A DNA stretch of 64,000 bases, taken from positions 62,001 through 126,000 of the forward strand of contig NZ_NFIN01000002.1 of NCBI RefSeq assembly GCF_002161765.1, written 5' to 3'. Below the pieces are notes generated by a model, which was not told the DNA's origin, made no database searches, and saw only the letters and a list, made by a program, of their open reading frames with translations. Both the position numbers and the translations under genes were made by a program. The DNA comes from Bacteroides sp. An322 (GTDB lineage: Bacteria > Bacteroidota > Bacteroidia > Bacteroidales > Bacteroidaceae). Shown here piece by piece: positions 34,568 through 42,915 of this stretch; positions within the stretch are counted from its first letter, which is position 1, and every line of letters begins with the position of its first letter.

Positions 34568-37030
34568 ATGAATATTTCGTATAATTGGCTAAAAGAATAT
34601 GTCAACTTCGACCTGACTCCCGAACAGGTGGCGGCTGCGCTTACCTCTATCGGGCTGGAAACAGGAGAAGTGGAAGAAGTCCAGTCGATTAAAGGCGGAC
34701 TGGAAGGCTTGGTCATCGGAAAAGTGCTGACCTGCGAACCGCATCCCAATTCTGACCACATGCACATCACAACGGTAGATTTGGGTCAAGGCGAACCCGT
34801 GCAAATCGTGTGCGGCGCATCGAATGTGGCAGCAGGGCAGAAGGTGGTAGTAGCTACCTTGGGTACCAAGCTCTATGACGGAGACGAGTGTATAACCATC
34901 AAGAAATCAAAGCTTCGGGGCGTAGAATCGAACGGAATGATTTGCGCCGAAGACGAAATCGGCATCGGCACCAGTCATGAAGGTATTATCGTGTTGCCCG
35001 ATGACGTTGTGCCAGGCACATTGGCGAAGGATTATTACAATATCAAGAGCGATTATGTGCTGGAAGTGGACATTACGCCCAACCGTGCGGATGCTTGTTC
35101 GCACTACGGTGTGGCATGTGACTTGTACGCTTGGCTGGTTCAGAACGGATACGAAGCTACCTTGAAACGCCCGTCGGTGGAAGCTTTTGCGGTGGACAAT
35201 CACGAACTGAACATTGATGTAGTGGTAGAAAACACCGAGGCTTGTCCGCGTTATGCGGGAGTCGTAGTACGCAACGTTACGGTGAAGGAAAGCCCTGAAT
35301 GGCTTCAGAATAAATTGAAGGCAATTGGCTTGCGTCCGATTAATAACATCGTGGACATCACCAATTATATCCTTCACGCTTACGGTCAGCCGATGCACTG
35401 CTTCGATGCCGACAAGATTAAAGGCGGAAAGATTGTGGTGAAGACCGTAGCGGAAGGCACTCCTTTCGTGACGCTGGACGGTGTGGAGCATAAGTTATCG
35501 GAACGCGACCTGATGATTTGTAACGCCGAAGAGCCGATGTGTATCGCGGGTGTGTTCGGCGGACTCGATTCGGGTACGACTGAAGAAACAAAGAACGTGT
35601 TCTTGGAAAGTGCTTATTTTCATCCCACGTGGGTACGCAAGACCGCACGCCGCCAAGGATTAAGTACCGATTCTTCGTTCCGTTTCGAGCGTGGCATCGA
35701 CCCGAACGGTGTGATTTATGCCTTGAAAGAAGCCGCTATCTTGGTAAAAGAGCTTGCCGGAGGCGAAATAGCTTGCGACATTAAGGATAATTATCCAGAA
35801 CCGATAGCTGATTTTCCCGTAGAACTTTCTTACGGATATGTCAATTCGTTGATAGGAAAAGACATTCCCGCCGAAATGATAAAGCGTATCGTTTCGAGCT
35901 TGGAGATGAAGATTGCGGGCGAGAGTGAAGAAGGGCTTTCGTTGCTGGTGCCTCCTTACCGTGTAGACGTACAGCGTCCGTGTGATGTGGTGGAAGACAT
36001 CTTGCGTATTTACGGATATAATAATGTAGAGATACCTACTTCGGTGAAAGCGTGTCTGAGCGTGGAAGGTGCCGAAGACAAGTCGGTGAAACTTCAAAAC
36101 CTTGTATCCGAACAATTGGTAGGATGCGGATTCAATGAAATCCTGAACAATTCGCTTACGGCATCGACTTATTACGAAGGGCTGGAAACGTATAAGCCCG
36201 AAAATCTGGTGCGTCTGATGAACCCGTTAAGCAACGACTTGAACGTATTGCGTGCGACGCTTTTGTTCGGCGGACTGGAAAGCATCGAGCACAATGCCAA
36301 CCGTAAGAACGCCGACTTGAAGTTCTTCGAGTTCGGTAATTGCTATCATTACAATGCGGAGAAACGGAATCCGGAGAAAGCTTTGGCTCCTTATTCCGAA
36401 GAATTGCATTTGGGATTGTGGTTGACCGGAAAACGAGTGAGCAACTCATGGGCGCATCCCGATGAGGATTCGTCTGTCTACGAATTGAAAGCATACGTGC
36501 TGAACATTTTCCGTCGTTTAGGTGTGAATTTCGGTGCGTTGGTTTTCGGTACGTTGAGTGATGACATTTATGCCGCTGCCATTTCCGTACATACCCGTGG
36601 CGGAAAGTTGTTGGCTACCCTTGGTATCCTGCACAAGAAACTTCTGAAGAGGTCAGGCATCGAAAACGAAGTATATTATGCTGACTTGAATTGGAAGGAA
36701 CTGATGAAAGCCATTAAGAACAATGCGGTGACTTACAAAGAACTTTCCAAGTATCCGGCTGTAAAGCGCGACTTGGCGCTTTTGCTCGACAAGAACGTGC
36801 CTTTTGCCGACATTGAGAAGATTGCTTACGAAACCGACAAGAAGCTCTTGAAGAGCGTAGAACTTTTCGATGTGTACGAAGGCAAGAACCTTGAGGCTGG
36901 AAAGAAGAGTTATGCGGTCAGCTTCACCCTTCAGGACGAAAACGCTACGTTGAACGATAAGCAGATAGACAAGCTGATGGGTAAGCTCGTGCAAAACTTG
37001 GAAAATAAGTTGGGAGCGAAATTGAGATAA
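34568..37030 (+). CDS. pheT: Phenylalanine--tRNA ligase beta subunit
   Basis: An 820-residue PheT, starting at the ATG at 34568 (MNISYNWLKEYV), the conserved N-terminus; an in-frame start 42 bases upstream overlaps the promoter region. It contains the tRNA-binding OB domain (about 40-150, CEPHPNSDHMHITTVDLG), B3/B4 editing domain, B5 domain, the catalytic-like core (GIDPNGVIYALKEA region) and the C-terminal ferredoxin-fold anticodon-binding domain (about 725-820, YPAVKRDLALLLDKNVPF). With the alpha subunit encoded elsewhere it charges tRNA-Phe. It is followed by a family A repeat and a YebC-type gene. Confidence 0.97.
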   Translation: MNISYNWLKEYVNFDLTPEQVAAALTSIGLETGEVEEVQSIKGGLEGLVIGKVLTCEPHPNSDHMHITTVDLGQGEPVQIVCGASNVAAGQKVVVATLGTKLYDGDECITIKKSKLRGVESNGMICAEDEIGIGTSHEGIIVLPDDVVPGTLAKDYYNIKSDYVLEVDITPNRADACSHYGVACDLYAWLVQNGYEATLKRPSVEAFAVDNHELNIDVVVENTEACPRYAGVVVRNVTVKESPEWLQNKLKAIGLRPINNIVDITNYILHAYGQPMHCFDADKIKGGKIVVKTVAEGTPFVTLDGVEHKLSERDLMICNAEEPMCIAGVFGGLDSGTTEETKNVFLESAYFHPTWVRKTARRQGLSTDSSFRFERGIDPNGVIYALKEAAILVKELAGGEIACDIKDNYPEPIADFPVELSYGYVNSLIGKDIPAEMIKRIVSSLEMKIAGESEEGLSLLVPPYRVDVQRPCDVVEDILRIYGYNNVEIPTSVKACLSVEGAEDKSVKLQNLVSEQLVGCGFNEILNNSLTASTYYEGLETYKPENLVRLMNPLSNDLNVLRATLLFGGLESIEHNANRKNADLKFFEFGNCYHYNAEKRNPEKALAPYSEELHLGLWLTGKRVSNSWAHPDEDSSVYELKAYVLNIFRRLGVNFGALVFGTLSDDIYAAAISVHTRGGKLLATLGILHKKLLKRSGIENEVYYADLNWKELMKAIKNNAVTYKELSKYPAVKRDLALLLDKNVPFADIEKIAYETDKKLLKSVELFDVYEGKNLEAGKKSYAVSFTLQDENATLNDKQIDKLMGKLVQNLENKLGAKLR

Positions 37031-37043
37031 ATCTATTATATTT

Positions 37044-37142
37044 GAACACAGAGACACAAAAACACAGAGGAATTATAAAGTATCCTTTGTGTGCTTTGTC
37101 CTTTTAAAATAAAGAACTCTGTGCCTTTGTGTCTCAGTGTTC
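37044..37142. repeat. Intergenic hairpin family A, copy 4 (divergent)
   Basis: A 99-bp relative of family A between pheT and yebC in which CGC has become CAC throughout: three units of ACACAGAG/ACACAAAA type in the left arm, mirrored at the right arm closing GTCTCAGTGTTC. The same change in both arms suggests paired drift that preserves the fold. Confidence 0.82.
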
Positions 37143-37179
37143 AATCATTATTACTATAACATTTAAAAACATAAATCCA

Positions 37180-37911
37180 ATGGGAAGAGCGTTTGAATAT
37201 AGAAAAGCGACAAAATTGAAAAGATGGGGTCACATGGCCAAAACATTTACACGTTTGGGCAAACAAATCGCTATTGCGGTAAAGGCAGGCGGACCCGAAC
37301 CTGAAAACAACCCGACTTTGCGTTCGGTTATCGCGACTTGTAAGCGTGAAAACATGCCGAAGGACAATATTGAACGTGCCATTAAGAATGCGATGGGAAA
37401 AGACCAGAGCGAATACAAAGGAATGACATACGAAGGATACGGGCCTCATGGGGTGGCTATCTTCGTAGATACCTTGACTGATAACACGACCCGTACCGTA
37501 GCTGATGTGCGTTCGGTATTCAATAAGTTCGGCGGAAACTTGGGTACGACAGGTTCTCTGGCTTTCCTTTTCGACCACAAGTGTGTATTCACTTTCAAGA
37601 AAAAAGACGGCTTGGATATGGAAGAACTGATTCTTGACCTCATCGATTATGATGTGGACGATGAATACGATGAAGATCCCGAAGAAGGCACCATTACTAT
37701 CTATGGCGACCCGAAGAGCTATGCCGCTATCCAGAAACATTTGGAAGAATGCGGATTCGAGGATGTTGGAGGTGAGTTCACTTATATTCCGAATGACCAG
37801 AAGGACGTGACTCCTGAGCAACGCGAAACCATTAACAAAATGGTGGAACGTCTCGAAGAGTTCGATGACGTACAGACGGTTTATACTAATATGAAGCCGG
37901 AAGAAGAATAA
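37180..37911 (+). CDS. YebC/PmpR-family translation and transcription factor
   Basis: A 243-residue YebC-family protein. The start at 37180 gives the usual MGRAFEYRKATKLKRWGHMAKTF N-terminus (read here as two parts, MGRAFEYRK and WGHMAKTF); the longer frame begins inside the repeat and is rejected. It has the three-domain layout of the family with KAGGPEPENNPTLRSVI, GYGPHGVAIFVDTLTDN and an acidic stretch DVDDEYDEDPEEG. Family members either repress genes by binding DNA or relieve ribosome stalling at proline-rich motifs; which applies here is unknown. It is followed by a strong terminator. Confidence 0.93.
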   Translation: MGRAFEYRKATKLKRWGHMAKTFTRLGKQIAIAVKAGGPEPENNPTLRSVIATCKRENMPKDNIERAIKNAMGKDQSEYKGMTYEGYGPHGVAIFVDTLTDNTTRTVADVRSVFNKFGGNLGTTGSLAFLFDHKCVFTFKKKDGLDMEELILDLIDYDVDDEYDEDPEEGTITIYGDPKSYAAIQKHLEECGFEDVGGEFTYIPNDQKDVTPEQRETINKMVERLEEFDDVQTVYTNMKPEEE

Positions 37912-37959
37912 AAATATTATTGTCTGATAAAATTCAGATAACATAACAATAATATATTG

Positions 37960-37997
37960 CTCGACCATTGTTTATTCAGTGGTCGAGTATTTTTTTT
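37960..37997 (+). terminator. Terminator after the YebC-type gene
   Basis: CTCGACCA pairs with TGGTCGAG around a 12-base loop and is followed by a run of eight Ts. Confidence 0.85.
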
Positions 37998-38168
37998 GAG
38001 ATTACAGATTTTATTTTAAAAGGCGGGTGGTGTATAGCCTTTCCATATTCACGTTTAGATATGCGTAATCTGAATCATTGTGATTATGAACGAGTATTTT
38101 CAGTTTTAATTCAGATTTGACTTCTAATTTTGTCGCATCATAATTAATCAACATTTATTTTTACGCAA

Positions 38169-39113
38169 ATGAAAACAATGAAAAGACTTGGAATATCATT
38201 ATTCCTAATGCTGGCGGCTGTAGTCGCTTTTGCACAAGATGCAACTGTTTGGAAATCTTTAGAGAAACCATTGAACTTTTATTTGGCAAACGATTTGGGT
38301 CGCAATGGCTATTATGACCAAAAAACAATCGCTGAATTGATGGGGAAAATGGCAGAAACCATTGATATCGAATTTGTGGTCGCTGCCGGTGATGTGCACC
38401 ACTTTGAGGGAGTACGTAGTGTGCAAGACCCTTTGTGGATGACCAATTATGAACTGATATACAGTCATCCCGATTTGATGTTGCCTTGGTATCCTGTTTT
38501 GGGTAATCATGAATACCGTGGCAATACACAAGCCGTAATTGATTATAGCAACATCAGTGCACGTTGGGAAATGCCGGCACGATATTATACAAAAGTAATG
38601 GAAGAAGACGGGGCGACTATCCGTCTGGTACTGATTGATACGGCACCTTTACTTGATAAATACCGCGAAGATACCGAAAAATACCCCGATGCAGGCAAGC
38701 AAGATATGGACAAGCAGTTGGCATGGTTGGATTCGGTACTTGCTTCTGCTAAAGAAGACTGGGTAATGGTGGTAGGGCATCATCCTATTTATGCCGATAC
38801 AGATAAAAATGAGAGTGAACGTTCTGATATGCAGAAGCGGGTAGACTCTATTTTGCGAAAACATGGCAATGTAGATATGTATGTATGTGGCCATATCCAT
38901 AATTTCCAGCACATCCGTAAGCCGGACAGTAAGATTGACTATGTAGTGAATACTTCCGGCTCATTGGCACGTGAAGTAAAACCCATCGATGGCACTCAAT
39001 TCTGTAGCGGAGCTACTGGCTTTTCACTCATTACGCTTGACAAGAAAGAACTTTGTTTGTATATGATGGATAAGGAAGGCAAAGTGCTTCATACAGTACG
39101 CCGCACAAAATGA
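38169..39113 (+). CDS. Secreted metallophosphoesterase (acid phosphatase-like)
   Basis: A 314-residue calcineurin-like phosphoesterase with a signal peptide (ending VVAFAQ). Metal-binding motifs are visible in order: NDLGRNG, GDVHH, GNHEYRG, GHHPIY and GHIHNFQH. These match the tartrate-resistant/purple acid phosphatase type, except that the first motif has Asn where Gly is usual and GDNFY is replaced by GDVHH. It probably hydrolyses phosphate esters in the periplasm. ATG at 38178 is an alternative start. It is a separate transcription unit; the following gene starts after a short family B-like hairpin. Confidence 0.85.
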   Translation: MKTMKRLGISLFLMLAAVVAFAQDATVWKSLEKPLNFYLANDLGRNGYYDQKTIAELMGKMAETIDIEFVVAAGDVHHFEGVRSVQDPLWMTNYELIYSHPDLMLPWYPVLGNHEYRGNTQAVIDYSNISARWEMPARYYTKVMEEDGATIRLVLIDTAPLLDKYREDTEKYPDAGKQDMDKQLAWLDSVLASAKEDWVMVVGHHPIYADTDKNESERSDMQKRVDSILRKHGNVDMYVCGHIHNFQHIRKPDSKIDYVVNTSGSLAREVKPIDGTQFCSGATGFSLITLDKKELCLYMMDKEGKVLHTVRRTK

Positions 39114-39128
39114 AAAATCACATTTGAG

Positions 39129-39170
39129 ACACAGATTAATGCAGATTAGAGTATTTGTGTTAATCTGTGT
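39129..39170. repeat. Short family B-like hairpin (copy 4)
   Basis: ACACAGATTAA (39129-39139) faces TTAATCTGTGT (39160-39170), perfect 11-bp arms with two 10-bp family units in the left arm. It is followed by a T-run, so it may also end the phosphoesterase transcript. Confidence 0.7.
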
Positions 39171-39199
39171 TTTTTATTGTCTGCAATGTTATTTTCGAT

Positions 39200-39207
39200 T
39201 ATCTTTG
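39200..39207 (+). promoter_or_regulatory. Promoter -7 box for the DUF362 gene
   Basis: TATCTTTG, 24 bases before the start at 39232. Confidence 0.65.
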
Positions 39208-39231
39208 CGGTATCGAAAAAGGAATAAGACA

Positions 39232-40374
39232 ATGAATGATGTAAAAACAAAAAGCAAGGTTTTTTATACAGATTTCCGGTGTAAGCCCGATGAAGGACCG
39301 GCTGATAAATTGAAAAGATTGATAAAGGCGGCAGGCATGACCTCGATAGATTTGGACGGGAAGTTTGTCGCTATCAAGATGCATTTTGGCGAACTTGGAA
39401 ACTTGAGTTTCCTTCGTCCGAATTATGCGCGGGCTGTGGTGGATTTGGTAAAGCAATGTGGTGGAAAGCCTTTCCTTACCGATTGTAATACCTTGTATCC
39501 CGGAAGCCGTAAGAATGCCATTGAGCATCTGTATTGTGCATGGGAGAACGGTTTTACGCCTTTGACTGTAGGATGTCCGGTGATTATCGGTGACGGATTG
39601 AAAGGTACGGATGATATAGCAGTTCCGGTTGTCGGAGGCGAATATGTGAAAGAAGCAAGAATAGGCCGTGCCGTGATGGATGCCGATATTTTTATTTCGC
39701 TTACTCACTTCAAAGGACATGAAATGACCGGTTTTGGAGGTACAATAAAGAACATCGGTATGGGATGTGGTTCGAGAGCAGGAAAGAAAGACCAGCATTG
39801 CAATGGCAAACCGGTAATCGACCAAGATGCTTGCCGCGGTTGTAAAAGATGTATGCGCGAATGTGCCAACGACGGTCTTGTTTTTGACGAGGAACGAAAG
39901 AAGATGTCTGTTAATCAAGACAATTGCGTAGGATGCGGACGTTGTATCGGGGCATGCAATTTTGATGCAATCGGTTTTGCTCAAGATGCAGCTATCAAAG
40001 AATTGAATTGCCGGATGGCTGAATATACAAAAGCCGTGGTTTACGGCAGGCCGAATTTCCATATTTCATTGATATGTGATGTCTCGCCTACATGTGATTG
40101 CCATTCGGGCAATGATACTCCGATTATACCGGATGTGGGCATATTCGCATCTTTCGATCCGTTGGCTTTAGACCAGGCATGTGTAGACGCTTGCTTGAAG
40201 CAGACTCCTTTACCCAATAGCCAATTGACGGATGAAATGGCAAGTCCTCATTTCCACGACCGTCACGACCATTTCGATAATACCAATCCGAATACAGAGT
40301 ATAAGACTTGTTTGGCTCATGCCGAAAAAATCGGATTGGGCAACCGTAATTATGAATTGATACATGTGAAGTAA
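39232..40374 (+). CDS. DUF362 protein with two [4Fe-4S] ferredoxin clusters
   Basis: A 380-residue cytoplasmic protein, started at the ATG at 39232 just after its promoter; the open frame upstream runs through the repeat. Residues about 30-195 match DUF362 (KMHFGELGNLSFLRPNYARAVVD, TDCNTLYPGSRKNAIEH). Then come two ferredoxin motifs, CRGCKRCMREC and CVGCGRCIGAC, each with the CxxCxxCxxxC spacing of a 4Fe-4S cluster (the distant fourth Cys is also present in each). The C-terminal DUF362 part contains CDVSPTCDCHSGND. It is probably a redox or electron-transfer protein; the substrate is unknown. A terminator hairpin follows. Confidence 0.88.
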   Translation: MNDVKTKSKVFYTDFRCKPDEGPADKLKRLIKAAGMTSIDLDGKFVAIKMHFGELGNLSFLRPNYARAVVDLVKQCGGKPFLTDCNTLYPGSRKNAIEHLYCAWENGFTPLTVGCPVIIGDGLKGTDDIAVPVVGGEYVKEARIGRAVMDADIFISLTHFKGHEMTGFGGTIKNIGMGCGSRAGKKDQHCNGKPVIDQDACRGCKRCMRECANDGLVFDEERKKMSVNQDNCVGCGRCIGACNFDAIGFAQDAAIKELNCRMAEYTKAVVYGRPNFHISLICDVSPTCDCHSGNDTPIIPDVGIFASFDPLALDQACVDACLKQTPLPNSQLTDEMASPHFHDRHDHFDNTNPNTEYKTCLAHAEKIGLGNRNYELIHVK

Positions 40375-40393
40375 GATTTGTTATCTTATAAGA

Positions 40394-40443
40394 AAAAGCG
40401 CATAAAGGATTTGGCTAAATTGCTATGTCTTTTATGCGCTTTT
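40394..40443 (+). terminator. Terminator after the DUF362 gene
   Basis: AAAAGCGCATAAA pairs exactly with TTTATGCGCTTTT, with the T-run as part of the right arm. Confidence 0.8.
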
Positions 40444-40525
40444 CAGCTTTGCGTCCTGCTTTTTGCGGCTTAGTCCGAAAGCTCAGTTATAATATTCTCC
40501 GTTTAAATATATCTGCGTATCAAGT

Positions 40526-40563
40526 ACGATTACTAATCGTTCACGAGTACGATTAGTAATCGT
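40526..40563. repeat. Paired palindromes (family F)
   Basis: ACGATTACTAATCGT (40526-40540) and ACGATTAGTAATCGT (40549-40563) are each near-perfect palindromes and are also exact reverse complements of each other, 8 bases apart. They lie in the 489-base gap before the carboxylase operon; the rest of that gap is A/T-rich and holds its terminator and promoter only. Confidence 0.7.
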
Positions 40564-40751
40564 TCCACAAAGTCAGTTATATATAGTAAATGAAGGGAAC
40601 TGTTGCAACTGGATTTTCAGATTGTCTTTTTTTGTAAACTAGAGTTGTCGTTTCTAAGAAACTGAGGTAGGGGAGGCTGGTGTTATTTTTCTATTTATGC
40701 AGCAAAGCTTAAAAAAAATGGCAGATATGGGGGTGAATCGTTTTTTTTTGT

Positions 40752-40759
40752 TACTTTTG
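40752..40759 (+). promoter_or_regulatory. Promoter -7 box for the acyl-CoA carboxylase operon
   Basis: TACTTTTG, with a TTG-containing T-run upstream. Leader of about 100 bases before 40864. Confidence 0.6.
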
Positions 40760-40863
40760 CACAGATTTGGGTTTTATGTGCGGACGGATAACGCATATAA
40801 ATACCCGATTGCAAAAGTAGCAATCAATAAATAAAAGTGAGAACAAAATTAAAAAGATAAAGC

Positions 40864-42375
40864 ATGATACACAAAGTATTAATCGCTAACCGTGGTGAAA
40901 TTGCTGTGCGTGTAATGCGTTCGTGCCGCGAAATGGGCATACGCACCGTAGCAGTATTTTCTGAAGCCGACAGAACGGCTCGCCACGTATCATACGCGGA
41001 TGAAGCTTGCTTGATTGGCCCTGCGGCTTCACGCGACAGTTATTTGAATATAGACAAGATTATCATGGCGGCTAAGCGTCATGGAGCCGATGCCATTCAT
41101 CCGGGATATGGTTTCTTGTCGGAAAATTCAGAGTTTGCACGGCGTTGCCGTGAAGAAGGAATCATCTTCATCGGTCCGGATCCTGAAACGATGGATGCGA
41201 TGGGTGATAAGATTTCGGCACGTAAGCACATGATTGCGGCAGGCGTTCCCGTTGTTCCTGGAACAGAGCAGCCTTTGCAAAGTGTGGAAGAAGCCAAGGA
41301 AATCTGTAACCGTATTGGTTATCCGGTAATGCTGAAGGCTTCGATGGGCGGAGGCGGAAAAGGCATGCGTTTGATTCATAGTGAAGACGAAGTGGAAGAG
41401 GCTTACAATACTGCCCGTTCCGAGTCGATGTCTTCTTTCGGCGATGATACGGTTTATCTGGAAAAGTTTGTAGAAGAACCTCATCATATTGAGTTCCAGA
41501 TTTTGGGCGATAATTACGGTAATGCCGTTCATTTGTTCGAGCGTGAATGTTCTATCCAGCGCCGTAACCAGAAGATTGTAGAGGAAACTCCTTCGCCTTT
41601 TGTTACTCCGGAACTTCGCCAGAAGATGGGAGAGGCGGCTGTAGCTGCGGCTAAGGCAGTCCATTACAAAGGTGCGGGCACAATCGAGTTTTTGGTTGAC
41701 AAGCACCGCAATTTCTATTTCCTTGAAATGAATACCCGTCTTCAGGTAGAGCATCCGATTACAGAAGAAGTGGTAGGTGTGGATTTGGTAAAAGAACAGC
41801 TTCGTATCGCAAACGGTGAAATTCTTCATTTCAAGCAAGAAGATTTGAAACAACGTGGCCATGCCATTGAGTGCCGTATTTGTGCCGAAGATACCGAAAA
41901 TAATTTTATGCCTTCTCCGGGCATTATCCGTCAACTGACCGAGCCGAACGGTATCGGTGTGCGTATCGATAGTTATGTGTACGACGGATATGAAATTCCT
42001 ATTTATTACGACCCGATGATTGGTAAGCTGATTGTATGGGCTACTACCCGTCAGTTTGCAATTGAACGCATGCGCCGTGTGTTGTATGAATATCGCATTA
42101 CGGGTCTGAAAACCAACATTGCTTATTTGCGCCATATCATGAATGTGCCTGATTTTGTAGAAGGTCATTACAATACCTTATTTATACCGAAACATCAGGA
42201 CATGTTGCGCCGTTGGGCAGGAAAGAAAGAAGAAGATACCGAGAATATCGCTTTGATAGCTGCCTATATCGACTATCTGATGAACTTGGAGGAAAACAAA
42301 TCGGGTGTATCAGATAACCGCTTGATTAGCCGTTGGCGTGAATTCGGATTGAAGAAAGGAGTATTACGAATTTAA
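40864..42375 (+). CDS. accC: Biotin carboxylase subunit of an acyl-CoA carboxylase
   Basis: A 503-residue biotin carboxylase of the ATP-grasp family, longer than AccC of E. coli by a C-terminal tail of about 50 residues. Motifs: MIHKVLIANRGEIAVRVMRS, the ATP-grasp loop KASMGGGGKGMRLI, active site FLEMNTRLQVEHPITEEV. It uses ATP and bicarbonate to carboxylate biotin on the carrier protein encoded 11 bases downstream. The three genes here form a typical acyl-CoA (propionyl- or methylmalonyl-CoA) carboxylase/transcarboxylase operon as used in the succinate-to-propionate route of Bacteroides; substrate is inferred. Confidence 0.93.
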   Translation: MIHKVLIANRGEIAVRVMRSCREMGIRTVAVFSEADRTARHVSYADEACLIGPAASRDSYLNIDKIIMAAKRHGADAIHPGYGFLSENSEFARRCREEGIIFIGPDPETMDAMGDKISARKHMIAAGVPVVPGTEQPLQSVEEAKEICNRIGYPVMLKASMGGGGKGMRLIHSEDEVEEAYNTARSESMSSFGDDTVYLEKFVEEPHHIEFQILGDNYGNAVHLFERECSIQRRNQKIVEETPSPFVTPELRQKMGEAAVAAAKAVHYKGAGTIEFLVDKHRNFYFLEMNTRLQVEHPITEEVVGVDLVKEQLRIANGEILHFKQEDLKQRGHAIECRICAEDTENNFMPSPGIIRQLTEPNGIGVRIDSYVYDGYEIPIYYDPMIGKLIVWATTRQFAIERMRRVLYEYRITGLKTNIAYLRHIMNVPDFVEGHYNTLFIPKHQDMLRRWAGKKEEDTENIALIAAYIDYLMNLEENKSGVSDNRLISRWREFGLKKGVLRI

Positions 42376-42386
42376 GGATTTAAGAT

Positions 42387-42908
42387 ATGGAAATACATAT
42401 AGGAGACAGAGTGGCTGATGTTACATTGGTGAGTAAAGAGGGCAATAAAGTCCAGCTTACCATTGACGGTGTTCCTTACGATGTAGACATTGTAATGGCA
42501 GAGAACGGAAGTTGTTCTATTTTGCATAACGGGAAATCATACAATGCAGAGTTGATTCGTAAAGAAGGCGGAAAGAGCTATACGGTTAATGCACACTATC
42601 AATCGTATAATATTGACATCATCGATTCGCAGGCGAAGTATTTGCGGATGCGTAAGGGAGCCGATGAGAAACAACAAGATAAGATTATCTCTCCGATGCC
42701 GGGTAAAGTCGTGAAAATACCGGTAAAGGCAGGCGACCGATTGGAAGCAGGTGACATTGTTGCAGTAATCGAAGCCATGAAGATGCAAAGTAACTACAAG
42801 GTAAACAGCCCGTGTGTAGTGAAAGAGATTCTGGTGAATGAAGGAGATTCGGTAAACAGCAATCAGGTGATTATGACGCTTGATGTGATAGATGAAGAAG
42901 AAAATTGA
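42387..42908 (+). CDS. Biotin carboxyl carrier protein
   Basis: A 173-residue biotinyl-domain protein. The C-terminal domain (about 100-170) contains the biotin acceptor motif EAMKMQS with Lys132, preceded by the SPMPGKVVKIPVKAGDRLEAGD hammerhead region (split SPMPGKVVKI and VKAGDRLEAGD). The N-terminal 90 residues form a small beta domain that probably docks onto the partner subunits. It lies between the biotin carboxylase and the carboxyltransferase genes and shuttles the carboxyl group between them. Confidence 0.92.
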   Translation: MEIHIGDRVADVTLVSKEGNKVQLTIDGVPYDVDIVMAENGSCSILHNGKSYNAELIRKEGGKSYTVNAHYQSYNIDIIDSQAKYLRMRKGADEKQQDKIISPMPGKVVKIPVKAGDRLEAGDIVAVIEAMKMQSNYKVNSPCVVKEILVNEGDSVNSNQVIMTLDVIDEEEN

Positions 42909-42915
42909 TATAGAC

